Part shown: positions 1 through 10,395 of the stretch, in pieces
How positions within the stretch are numbered: position 1 is the first letter of the stretch
Layout: each line of letters opens with the position of its first letter
Program-made: the position numbers and the translations under genes
Assembly: GCA_037367405.1 (NCBI GenBank)
Contig: JAZKJV010006043.1
Coordinates: 558,001-622,000, forward strand
DNA length: 64,000 nucleotides
Source of the DNA: Ottelia alismoides
Taxonomy: Eukaryota > Streptophyta > Magnoliopsida > Alismatales > Hydrocharitaceae
Reading direction: 5' to 3'
The notes under the pieces: model-generated
Told to the model about the DNA's origin: nothing
The model's input: only the letters and a program-made list of their open reading frames with translations
Databases searched by the model: none

Positions 1-835
1 AATAATTTTCGCAATCATTTACACACATTTGAAATCTATTTTTGCAAAGATTTATCACACTATATATGTATAATTTTCACAATAGTTTTGACAAGCATTT
101 TTCAAAATATTTGCACATAGGTTTTTCAAATCCTTTGTTTCACACAAAGAAAAATTTTGCAATCAAAATGTTTTCACATATTTGAAATCATTTCACATCA
201 AATTTTTCAAAACTGGTCACACTATTTTTCAAATCGTACTGTATAGGTATCTGATTTATTAATCAGTATGTACAACAGTATTTGATGTATAATATGGTTT
301 TGGTTCTTTTAGGCTTTGTTTAGGCTTATTTATTATTTACAAATGAGAGATTTTTGTGCGGACTCCTCAGACTTAATCGAGAACCATTTTCACAAGGATT
401 TTGGAAACTATAGTCCAAAATAATTTTGCAAACATGTTCACGCATTTGAAAATCTTTTTACAAAGGTTTACACAGCATAGATAGATTTTTCGAAACAATT
501 TTGTCAATCAAATTTTTCACAATCATTTGCACACTGATTTTCATACATTTTTGGTTTCACTCAAAGAAAATAAATTTTACACACAAAACTAATTTTTCAA
601 ATATTGAATACTTGTTCACACTATTTTCAAACAAATTTCACAAGATTTTTCAAAAGAGAATGTTTTGTACAAAACACTTTTCTGATTCAATAATCAGTAC
701 AATTACAAAGTGTCTGAGGAACTCACAATCATCTTTCATTATTATAAAGCTACTTTTTACATTTTATTTTATGTTGAAGTGATATTTTAATTTTCAGTAT
801 GAGTTATGGCTTTTAGTATATACATGGTATATACG
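1..835 (-). repeat. Ath1 3' noncoding tail with ~420-bp tandem duplication
   Basis: AT-rich, no coding potential. Two blocks align: about 1-300 and about 421-720. Shared landmarks are TTTCACACAAAGAAAAA near 140 against TTTCACTCAAAGAAAATAA near 553, and CTGATTTATTAATCAG at 251 against CTGATTCAATAATCAG at 681, a period of roughly 415-430 bp. The small ORF at 501-782 is a by-product of this sequence. The block corresponds by position and composition to the Ath3 stretch at 48440-49160, so it belongs to the element, not the host. Confidence 0.65.
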
Positions 836-1194
836 ACCCCCCTATACTTAGATTGAGCTATGTCCTCATAGATCGAAAGGAAAAGCAAAGACATAACTCG
901 TACTGAGTATAGACAGATCTAAAGAGAACTATGAATAAAATGAATGAGTGAGAAGTTGACCGTCCCCCCTATACTTAGGATCAAATAATCCTAAGTATAG
1001 CAGACTGTACAAAAAGCAGGGAGGGTCAAGGGTGGAAAAATACAGATCGTACTCAGATTGTCCCCCCTATACTTAGGGTAAGATACTCCTAAGTATAGAC
1101 AAGAAGAGGAGACAATGGAGAGGATCGAAATGAAATGAAAAACTCGGGATGCACATTCCCCCTATACTTAGGACCAAGTACGTCCTAAGTATAG
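836..1194 (-). repeat. Ath1 array of four hairpins with adjacent G runs (element sense)
   Basis: Four units start with C runs (plus strand) at 837, 964, 1062 and 1158. Units 2-4 are inverted repeats: CTATACTTAGGA / TCCTAAGTATAG (969-980 with 989-1000, 8-nt loop); 1067-1077 with 1088-1098; and a 13-bp version, 1162-1174 with 1182-1194. Unit 1 (842-912) is a longer imperfect hairpin with arms of about 23 bp. In element RNA each hairpin is followed directly by four to six G. Similar arrays sit at the same place in Ath2 and Ath3. Function unknown. Confidence 0.85.
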
Positions 1195-1275
1195 AAAACT
1201 GTCTACAAGGGCGGCACCTTTTGTTACGAACAAGAAAATAGAAAATGAAAAGAAGAAAAGAAGAAAAGAAGAAAA

Positions 1276-1566
1276 TCAGATAAACAGTTGTTGAATGGCA
1301 TAGTCTGAATCTTTCGATGCCGCAGGTGCTGTGAAGGTGTCATCATGGTGCATTAGCTGAATAGAGTCAACAACGGCCAAGAATGCATCTGGTTCGAGGT
1401 AAGGCTTCAGTAGTTGGCCGTTGACGACGAAGGGCTGTGCGTCAGGAGACAAATCTGATATCGCGATACTGCCATTGTCACGCACCTCACAAACTCGGAA
1501 TGGCCCTGTCCACTTACTCTTTAATTTGCCTGGAAATATCCGTAACTTTACATCAAACAGCCACAC
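1276..1566 (-). pseudogene. Ath1 integrase C-terminal module
   Basis: In frame with pol across the TAG at 1612-1614. It begins with VWLFDVKLRIFPGKLKSKW and TGPFRV, the small beta-rich C-terminal domain of Ty3/gypsy integrases (GPY/F-like), then VNGQLLKPY, which Ath2 also keeps. No chromodomain follows, as expected for Athila rather than chromoviruses. Read alone it would be a 96-residue ORF, but it is the tail of the polyprotein. Confidence 0.85.
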
Positions 1567-1611
1567 TTTCTGTCCAACGTCGAAGGTCTTTCGTCTGATG
1601 TGTCGGTCATG

Positions 1612-3972
1612 CTAGCGTTTCACCTTCTCCTTGTACATCAAGGTGTTATCGTATGCACAGTCTCGGAATTCCAAGAGCCTGTTCATATCGTCTTTTCTCT
1701 TCCGACCACTTCTTCGTGAGTCCAAGTTACAATTGCTGATTGCCCAAAGAGATTTATGAATTAATTCCACGGGCAGATGGCATGGTTTCCCATATACAAG
1801 ACGGTAGGACGACATGCCCAAGGGAGACTTGTAGGCGGTTCTGTAAGCCCAAAGAGCTGAGTCCAAGAGTTGAGACCAGTCTTTTCTGTTTGGCCTAACA
1901 AGTTTCTGCAATATGGTCTTGATTTCTCTGTTTGATAGCTCCGCCGTGCCATTGGTCTGCGGATGATAAGGAGATGTGACACGATGATCGATGTCGTAAT
2001 CCTTCCTTAACTTCTTGACCTCTTTATTGATGAAGTGACTACCCCCGTCTGAGATGAGAATCTTTGGTATCCCAAACCGTGAAATGATGTTCTTCTTCAG
2101 AAACTGGCAAACTGTTTTGCTGTCGGCGGCTCGGGCGGGAATAGCTTCAACCCAACGACTCACGTAATCGACGGCAAGAAGGATGTGCTCAAAACCTTGA
2201 CTGTTAGGGAAAGGTCCCATAAAGTCAATGCCCCATGCATCGAAAACGTCTGCTATCTGAATAATTTTCAGAGGCATTGAATCTTTGGCAGTGAGTGTAC
2301 CTTTCAGTCGCTGACAGTCAATACATCTTTTAACCAACTCTGCTGCATCCTTGAATAATGTGGGCCACCAGAAGCCACACTGCAATACTTTAGCTGTCGT
2401 ACGATCTCCAGAATGGTGCCCACCAGATTCGAGCGAATGACAATGCTCGAGGACACTTGATTGCTCCGTCTGAGGAATGCACCGGCGCCAAATACAATCT
2501 GCTCCTTCTCTGAATAAAAGAGGATCTTCCCACTGGTAGAAGCGGATGGTCGACATGAATTTGTTCTTCTGATTCTTCGTCCAATCCGAAGGTATTACCC
2601 CAGAGGCGAGGTAATTGACAATGTCAGCATACCAAGGGAGAGAATCCACTGCTAAGATAGCTTCGTCAGGGAAGGTTTCTGTGATAGGTGCATTGCTCAG
2701 AGGAGACTCATGCTGCTCTATTCTGGATAGATGGTCTGCTACCACATTCTGAACTCCAGGTTTGTCTTCGATTTCCAGATCGAATTTCTGGAGGAGAAGG
2801 ATCCAACGAATCAGTCTTGGCTTGGCATCCTTCTTCTGCTGTAGGTACCGGATAGCAGAGTGGTCCATGAAAATTGTGACCTTCGACCCCAACAAATAGG
2901 ATCTGAACTTCTCTAAGGCGAAAACCACAGCCAACAGTTCTTTCTCTGTCACTGTATAATTTCTTTGGGCTTCATCTAATGTTCTGCTGGCATAGTGAAT
3001 GGCATAGGGCGCCTTGTCTTTCCTCTGTCCAAGAACAGCTCCGACTGCAAAATCTGACGCATCGGTCATTATCTCAAATGGAAGAGTCCAGTCGGGAGGC
3101 TGTAAGATTGGAGCCTGAGTGATAAGCTCCTTCAGCTGATTGAAAGCAAGGAGAACTGGCTGATCAACAATGAACTCGGTTTCCTTGCACAAAAGTTCTG
3201 TTAGAGGTCGGGCAATGCGGCTGAAGTCCTTGATAAATCGTCTGTAAAATCCCACATGCCCCAGGAATGACCTCACATTCTTTACTGACTGAGGTGGCTG
3301 AAGGTTTGAAATGACATCCACCTTGGCCGGGTCGACTTCCATGCCACGTTTGGAAACGACATGGCCCAGCACAATACCTTCTGTGACCATAAAGTGGCTC
3401 TTTTCCCATGAGAGCACTAGATTGACTTCACGGTACTTCTGAAGCACTCTGTCTAGGTGCTCAAGACAAGAATCGAAACTATCACCATAGACAGAGAAAT
3501 CATCCATGAACACCTCGAGAAAACTGCCTACCATCTCGGCGAAGACTGCTAGCATGCATCTTTGGAAGGTTGCGGGTGCATTGCATAATCCAAAGGGCAT
3601 CCTCTTGAAGGCGTAGGTGCCGAACGGGCAAGTGAAGGTAGTCTTCTCTTGATCTTCAGGGGCGATCGCCACTTGGTTGTACCCGGAGTACCCATCCAGA
3701 AAGCAGAAGAACTCCTTGCCTGCTAATCTCTCCAGAACTTGATCAATGAATGGCAAGGGAAAGTGGTCCTTCTTGGTTGCTGCATTGAGTCGGCGGTAGT
3801 CAACACACACCCGCCAGGAGGTCGGTACCCGAGTAGAAATTTCCTCTCCTTTGTCATTTGTGACCACGGTAAGCCCTGATTTCTTGGGAACTACGTGCAG
3901 TGGGCTTACCCATTTTGAATCGGAGATGGGATAGATGAAGCCTGCGTCACACCATTTGGTGATCTCCTTCAT
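1612..3972 (-). pseudogene. pol: Ath1 reverse transcriptase, RNase H and integrase, open 786-codon stretch
   Basis: [29 protein letters not shown] and catalytic EVFMDD near 3500. RNase H: acidic residues in [14 protein letters not shown] and IFMDHSA (about 3080-2840). Integrase: an H-H-C-C zinc finger ([11 protein letters not shown] to CIDCQ, about 2480-2310), then the DDE catalytic core with [17 protein letters not shown] and GTAELSNRE (about 2230-1940). RT copies the RNA into DNA and integrase inserts it. The frame continues upstream past a TGA at 4078 and downstream past the TAG at 1612. All catalytic motifs are intact. Confidence 0.93.
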
Positions 3973-4500
3973 GACGACGTCCCGAAGATTAGGGTTTAGC
4001 CTTCTCTGAAATTTGCGGGACGGCTTGGCATCTTCTTCTAGATAGATATGGTGTGAACACAGAGCTGGATTTATCCCTCAGAGGTCTGATACGCTCCAAC
4101 CAAGTGCCTTGCGGTTCTTTTCTAGAACCTCGACAAGTCGAGATTCTTGATCCGGATTCAGCCTGCAGCTGATGATGACCGGATACATTTGCTCTTCACC
4201 CGCAAGGTGAGCATACTTCAGGCCTGCAGGAAGTGGCTTGAGTTCTGGTTTTGATCTGTCCACTTTATCTGTCACTTCAGATACCATGTTGGTGGTGGAA
4301 TGCACTTTGAGGCTGCTACCATCCTCATCATTCTGTTGAGATCCCGGAGATGCACCGAACAGTTCTGCACAAAGCTGATCATGTTCGGTCTGGAGTGAAT
4401 GCTCAAGAAGATGCACCTGCATCTGAGAATCTGTCTCCCAAGAATCATCGGAGCATATGCTGACTGCGCTTTCCAAGTCCTCCTCAAGAGTGAGGATTTC

Positions 4501-6420
4501 TCAGGTCCATGGATCGTCCAGTGATAACTCTGAATCTCTGATCTCCGCGATGAAATCACAGTCTGCTTCTGATGCTGCCTGGCTCTCATCAGTCGTGGCA
4601 TTCTGTTCTTTGTTCATGTTTAACGTGATTTGCTGGGTGTTCGAGCTGAAAGTGATCTTCCCAGACCCGTAATCAACCACAGCACCTGAAGTACGGAGGA
4701 ATGGTCTGCCAAGGATGATAGGGGTCTGAAGCAGGGGTGCAGGTGAGTCCATATCAAGGACTACGAAGTTAGCTGGGAATTTCATCTCCTGCACGGTAAC
4801 TATCACGTCTTCCAACAGACCTCGGGGCCGCTTGACAGATCGGTCAGCGAACTGAAGGATCATGTGTGTCTGCTTGAGCGGTCCCAACCCGAATTCTTGC
4901 ATTATGGACGAGGGCAGAAGGTTGATGGAAGAACCACTGTCAAGAAGAGTACGCTCGAAAACCTGGTCAAAAATCACACAACTGATGAGAGGTGCTCCTG
5001 TATCATACTTTTTCTGGGGGATGTTGCTGATAGCTGCAACTGTGGCCATGGAGAGAACGTGCTTTTCTACTTCTCGGTGTCTATTGTCTTGTGTTGGGCG
5101 ACGCCTGTTAGTACATGCCTCTTTCAGTCCTTTCTTTACATCTGGCATGTATTCCACGGCCTTCAACAAGGGAATCTCAACAGTCAATTTATCCAAAATA
5201 TCCACAACACCTGGATCAGACAATGCCTTTTTTCGTTTTGCAATTTTTTTGGATTTTTGTATTGCATGCGGAAAAGGAATATTTACACCACTGGAAGGAA
5301 AATGAGAGTTCTTATTTACATCAAAATCATCGCCCACAGAATGTTGTACATCCGGACTACAAAAAGGAGTACAAGCTGAATCAGAACATGCTGGTGCTGC
5401 TGGGCAATCAAAAAGGGTAGCGTCGGCTCCATCGGCTGGCGAGGGATTGGCTGCTGCTGGCGGCTCATCCAAGGCTGGCGCAGCTTCGCTTCTGCTACAA
5501 GCTTCTTTTTGGTGTTTTTGCTGATTTTTTTGTATTTTTGGCTGAGGTTGATGCTGGCAAGGCACGACGGCTGGACTGGCTTCTCCTTCCTCTTCCTCCT
5601 CACCCGCCCCTGGAGCTGGCACGACTGATGCGGAAGATGACGATCCACCTGTCTCTTTATTCACTCCACTGGTAGTAGCAGGCGGAGGCAAGGCCCTATC
5701 GCTCCTGAGAGTAACAGCATTAGAACAAACAGTAATATCGCTATCAGACATGGACTGGACATTACATTCTACCTGCTCTTTCTTCTTGAAGTTGTTGGGG
5801 TTGGCTTCGACCTGCGCCGGAATAGCGGTTCGGGTGGCGGTCAGGTCGTCAAGCCGTTTTGTCATCTCCGCCAGCCCTTTAACAAGCTGGGATAGACACT
5901 CCATGGTGGGACTAGCAGGGGACATATCAGAAGACTCAGCGTGCAGACCACGCTGCTGTTGGGTAGATGGGTGGGGAGGTTGCTGCTGGTGGTGCGGTGG
6001 AGGTGCAGGAAGTTGAAGCTGTTGGTAGGATGGAGGAGGATACTGCTGATATTGCGGAGAGGGGGCAGCCGCGTACTGGTGATACGGCTGCGAGTGGCGG
6101 TACTGCGGCTGCTGTTGATACGGAAAGTTCTGCCTCCATTGTTGTGCAAACTGAGGAGGCTGCTGGTACTGCTGGTGCTGCTGGGAGGATTGACCAAAAC
6201 GACCACCCTGAGGTTGGTGGTACTGCCGGTTGGCAAATTGCTGACCCTGGGGTTGTCCCTGAGGACGGGTCGGCTGTGCATCCTGAGTCCATATCCCATT
6301 TACTTCTTGAATTAGGGGTGGTGGTGGAAAGACTGGATCAGGCACAGAAAGGAACTCTGGTTGGTATACGACCATCTGCTGCTGCAGCGGGCCCTGGTCG
6401 GGTGCCTGCACGTAGTACAC
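4501..6420 (-). pseudogene. pro: Ath1 Gln/Pro/Tyr-rich linker and aspartic protease
   Basis: An open stretch of 639 codons in the Gag-Pol frame. The first ~170 residues are low-complexity, rich in Gln, Pro and Tyr (repeated QQ, QYQQ, PPP), followed by an acidic and Ser-rich spacer. The retroviral-type aspartic protease is near residues 470-600: active-site LLDSGSSINLLP, then LQFADRS and IILGRPFL before the C-terminal strand. The protease would cut the polyprotein into mature parts. The stretch ends at TGA 4501-4503, but the frame continues through 4476-4078 into RT. Confidence 0.85.
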
Positions 6421-6462
6421 GTGCTGGACTGCTGGTGGCTGCTGGCTCGACTGAGGCTGATG

Positions 6463-7665
6463 CTACGGTTGCAGCTCATCCTTCTTCTCAGCGGGAGCGT
6501 CTGATGGTGTAGCCGACTGGACAGAGTTGATCGTACCGACCAACAGTTCGAGGTACTTGTTGATCTGATCTAGCTTATCCAGGTTCTGGGTCCTCTTCTC
6601 GATCACAGCGAGTTTCTCGAGGTCCTGTGATCGCTTCTCAATGATATCTACCTTAGAGAGATGGCCCCCGATGATGCTGAGGTTGGAGCTCTCATCTCTC
6701 TCTGCTTCCTTGGATGCAGCCATGTGAACTTGTTTCTGGAGGATCTGGGGTTGCTTCTGGTATGACTTGGATGAAGAGAGGGCGGCCTCTCCTTCGGCCA
6801 TTTCTTCAAAAATCTGCCAGACAACATCTTCATCCTTGTTGAAATGGGAGCCCCCACATGCTGCGTCCACGAGCCTTTGGCTTTCAATGTTCAGTCCCCT
6901 AAAGAAATGCTGGACCAAGCTGGTCTTCGGGATATCATGATGGGGACACTTCTCCTGCAGATCAGTGAATCTCTCCCAAGCCTAATGTACTGACTCATGT
7001 GCTCCTTGGGAGAAATTACTAATACGTGCTCGCATCTGGTTGAGCCGACCGAGAGGGTAGTATTTGTGCAGGAAGGCGGACTTCAACTCCTCCCAGGTCG
7101 TCACGACCTTTCCCATATGATTGACCCAATAGAGGGCCTTGTCCTGTAGACTGAAGGGGAAAGCCGTCATCTTTACAATGTCCAGAGGGACATTGGGATA
7201 GTGTGTGGTACGACAAATGCAGGAGAATTGCTGCAGGTGAATGTACGGCTCTTCGTTCATGTTTCCATGAAAGGCTGGGAGAAGGGATATGAACTGGGGC
7301 TTCAGCTCAAAGTGAGCATGTACCGGTGGAATGAGAATCCACTCGGTCATCTGGCTGTCTCCCGGATTGTATGTTTCTTTTAGTGTCGGCTTCGGTTGTG
7401 GTAATTCAAAGTCATCATCAGGAGGATCACCACCTCCACCTCCTCCTCCCCGGCCTCCTCTGCCTCTGCCTCCTCCTCCATCGTCACGGTTCATCATGTC
7501 ATTTAACATATCCTGGAAGGCGGTCTGTGTAAGGGCCTGCTCGGTCAGCTGCTGCTGTATGGCCTGGATAGATGCCAGCAACTGTGCATTGACTTGGTTC
7601 TGATCTGGCACCTGTCCCTCTGGTATGGGTGGTTGCTGACCCTTGCCCTTTCCTCCTGGCGCCAT
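6463..7665 (-). pseudogene. gag: Ath1 Gag portion
   Basis: Structural Gag protein that would form the particle around the element RNA. The N-terminus is MAPGGKGKGQQPP, followed by a Gly/Arg stretch (residues about 62-80), then the retrotransposon-gag core (FHGNMNEEPYIHLQQF, then ALYWVNHMGKVVTTWEELKS and FLHKYYPLGRLNQMRARISN). A TAG at 6982-6984 precedes AWERF, and the frame resumes to a second TAG at 6463-6465. Beyond the core comes KLDQINKYLELLVGTI, which could form a helix. I see no CCHC zinc knuckle anywhere in Gag. The start is the first Met of the frame and matches the equivalent region of Ath4. Confidence 0.85.
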
Positions 7666-8361
7666 GTCAGGGTCTGAGTCGGACGAAATGAACTCCGGAG
7701 TAGTCTCCAGGGCTCACACTGGCTTCTATCTGCAGAATGAGATAGTCCGAATCAGATCACTTGCAATGAACTTTCAGCTGCCGTGATTAAGCTGGAATTC
7801 AGGTCAACCCCAGCATGTTGTGAATGGAAAAGGGATGTAGACTGTAATCGACTCCCATTCACAACGGCGAAAGCGGGACAAAAGGGATCCCAGTTTATTG
7901 GGTGGCCAAGAGAAAGGTAGAAAACGAGGAGTCTGGAGACCGATCCGCAAAGTCCGGATCGGGTTCTCGGAAATCGCCTCGAACTTATTGGCAGAGTTGA
8001 GTCTATGGAATCGATGTAGGTGTCGGCATGGTCCCGACGAAACCATCCATGGATCAACTTCGCGAAGCACAAGAGAATGTTGGATTGTTGGAAGAATGAT
8101 AAGATGGTCAACGAGGAACAAAAGGAGTGTAAAACAGTAGAAAGGCTCGGTTGAGCGGGGTGGTCAAAGGGAGAAACAACAAAACGTGCGCAAAGGCGCG
8201 GGACTTGATCTTTGAACCTTAATCTAGATTCATACAAAAACAATACAAAAATCGGGTTCACCAACTCACGCCATGTGAAGCCGTAAAAGTTCGGCTATTT
8301 ATTATCTTTTCATTTTTAGAGTTGTGATTTTCAGGCATATCTTATAACAAGTCCTTAGTAC
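7666..8361 (-). other. Ath1 leader, proximal part
   Basis: Noncoding 5' leader between the gag start and the solo LTR insertion. ORFs on both strands here lack family signatures. The same leader resumes at 10977, after the insertion. Confidence 0.7.
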
Positions 8362-9646
8362 GCTACTGTTGGAAATGCGAGCCCACGGCGAGCCATTATG
8401 CAATAAATGTTGTTGCAAATTCACTCCTTAATCTGAAATGAAGAATACATAATTTGCATAATAGGTCCCTTAGTACAATTAGGGTTACGTACCATGGCCA
8501 TCTTAATGATCATACAGCTGTTGATTCAATTATTGAATCATAGAGGCTGGTGCTTAGATGAATATCTAATGAGTTAGATTGAGGACTCATCAAGCACCGT
8601 CAAATGATTATTAAGAGATGATCTCCAACCTGAGTAGGAGATGGCAATCCTATCTCATTTAGGTTGATATCTGACCGACCTCTTGATGCAGGTCCTCTGC
8701 ATAGGAATAGAGATTCGGAGGTGTCGGATGAGTTAGGTCAAAGAGATGACTTAACGAGATCGAGATAACCAAAGTCCTATATCATATGCTGTCATGATAT
8801 ATGCACACATCCTCTGACCAGAGACAGATGTGTTACTATATGTCTGAGTATGTACATTTGGCAGACCAATAGGTTGATGACCTAATCAAGGTCTATACAC
8901 CGGCGCGCTGGTGTGCATATAAGGGCATATGAGTAATACGATCTCTCAAAGGGATCATACAGGTTCACTACTGAACCGGAAGACATGAGCTCACTCATGA
9001 GATATTGGGAAGAATCAAATTCCGTGTGCACGGTCGTCTCGCTTTGGAAGCTTGACTGAATTTGTTGGTTTGATATATACTTTTGGAAAGTATATGATCA
9101 AGACCTAGGTATGATATATGCTTTTGGAAAGTATATGATCAATACTGACTCCCAATGATCAAATGAGAAACTTACTGATAAAACCCTGAAGTAGACAGTA
9201 TAAAGTTGATCTAATACTTCTGGTTTATTCTGAGTCTTCCAGTATGCAGGATGTACAGGTGTTGGGAATGCCTGAGGGTGATGTGATCATAAACGGTTGT
9301 ATAACCATGACGCTTCCATTCCTAGGGAGTGATGAAACGGGTCTGGATTTTAGTGACTCCTCTCAGTAGAGAAGTAATCTGATCTTAGTCCAAATGTTGG
9401 ACATTAATCTGAATGTGATTTAGATTCAATGAGAAGATTAGATTTGCGGTCTTGATTTAATCAAGCATCTATGGGAGGCCCGAGATCTGTATTTGAGATG
9501 TGATCTCAATATCCATGTCACTATACGTGGAACAATACAATCGCCCTGTCCTTATCTCCAAGTATTCGCGGAGAAAGCGCATTGTCCTTGAAAGAGTTCA
9601 TGGATAATTCTATTGTTGATATATGTATCCGAGCATTGAGAAAATG

Positions 9647-10021
9647 GATAATTAAATGTGATTTAATTATCATGAATAATATGAATTTGATTCATATTAT
9701 AAGGAGAATTATCTTAGATAATTAAATGTGATTTGATTATCAAAGATGTGAATAATGTGAATGTGATTCATATTATTTGAACACATGAGATAAAGAGATC
9801 CAAGATGATTAAATATGATTTAATTATCAAGGATAAGAATAATGTGGATAGTAATATCCAATTATTCATAATATATTATAAGTGTGATTTATAATGTATT
9901 AGAGAGAGTTAAATATAATTTATATTAGTAGATTAATTATTAATGTGTATTGGATACACATTGTCTAATTAATTGAAAATGTAAATTACATTTTGTTTTG
10001 GGTTGTGAATATGATTCACAA
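9647..10021. repeat. Run of about ten micro-hairpins in the solo LTR U3
   Basis: Consecutive short inverted repeats, arms mostly 8-12 bp, usually with 3-nt loops: 9647-9671 (GATAATTAAAT-GTG-ATTTAATTATC), 9676-9700 (loop TTG), 9717-9741 (GTG), 9751-9777 (GTG), 9804-9828 (ATG), 9838-9866, 9867-9902, 9942-9962 (TGG), 9976-9994 and 10003-10021 (ATG). Looser examples lie upstream at 9075-9095 (TGG), 9406-9426 and 9493-9509 (GTG). Confidence 0.85.
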
Positions 10022-10387
10022 TATTCCAGTGTCAAGATTTACAATATTCCCAAATTTAATTGAGAATTATTTTGGTGAATAAAAATCCCAACAAATAGTT
10101 GTTGGAAAATAAGTAGAGAGAAAATCAAGGAGATATGCAATCTCATGGGAATCCATGAGATTGCCCTCCAAAGGGGAAGGTTGATCTCCTTTATTCTCTC
10201 TATCCTTATTTGATTGATTTAATTTGGTATTAATATTTATTTGATTTATCAAATATATTTAATCAAAATTAAATCACAAGTTGTTGGCTTTTACCAACAA
10301 CAATCTTGACCATTGGATTGTCATAAATCAATCTCAACCATTGATTTTATATGACACATGGATTGAGATCAATGGATCCCAAAACCC

Positions 10388-10395
10388 TATAAATA
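10388..10395 (+). promoter_or_regulatory. TATA box of the solo copia LTR
   Basis: TATAAATA in the context CCCTATAAATAGAGAGG. It sits about 580 bp before the LTR end. The truncated copy near 62680 has the degraded equivalent ATACAATAAAAG. Confidence 0.75.

Larger units (their letters stand above)
1276..7665 (-). pseudogene. gag-pol: Ath1 Gag-Pol polyprotein, one frame with five internal stops
   Basis: One continuous reading frame of 2,130 codons runs from the Met at 7665 to the stop at 1276-1278, with no frameshift. It holds Gag, a Gln/Pro-rich linker, aspartic protease, RT, RNase H and integrase in Ty3/gypsy order. Internal stops are at 6982-6984 (TAG), 6463-6465 (TAG), 4501-4503 (TGA), 4078-4080 (TGA) and 1612-1614 (TAG). 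The 1612 stop replaces a Trp that Ath2 still has (KVKRWHDQH). The absence of frameshifts with several substitution stops suggests a recent copy decaying mainly by point changes. The four ORF pieces below are parts of this one gene. Confidence 0.92.

Noticed and set aside
836..1194. Regularly spaced repeats that look like a small CRISPR array or the element's polypurine tract
   Set aside because: The context is a plant retrotransposon, units are hairpins with variable spacing, and the true polypurine tract is seen next to LTR-D at 47340-47353.
1..1275. An env-like gene downstream of pol, as in some Athila elements
   Set aside because: No ORF longer than about 93 codons and no membrane-protein pattern; the space is taken by the hairpin array and tandem tail.
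4862..6512. Plus-strand ORFs of 100-180 codons overlapping the Ath1 Gag-Pro region
   Set aside because: They are antisense to a frame with protease motifs and have repetitive translations mirroring the Gln/Pro codons.
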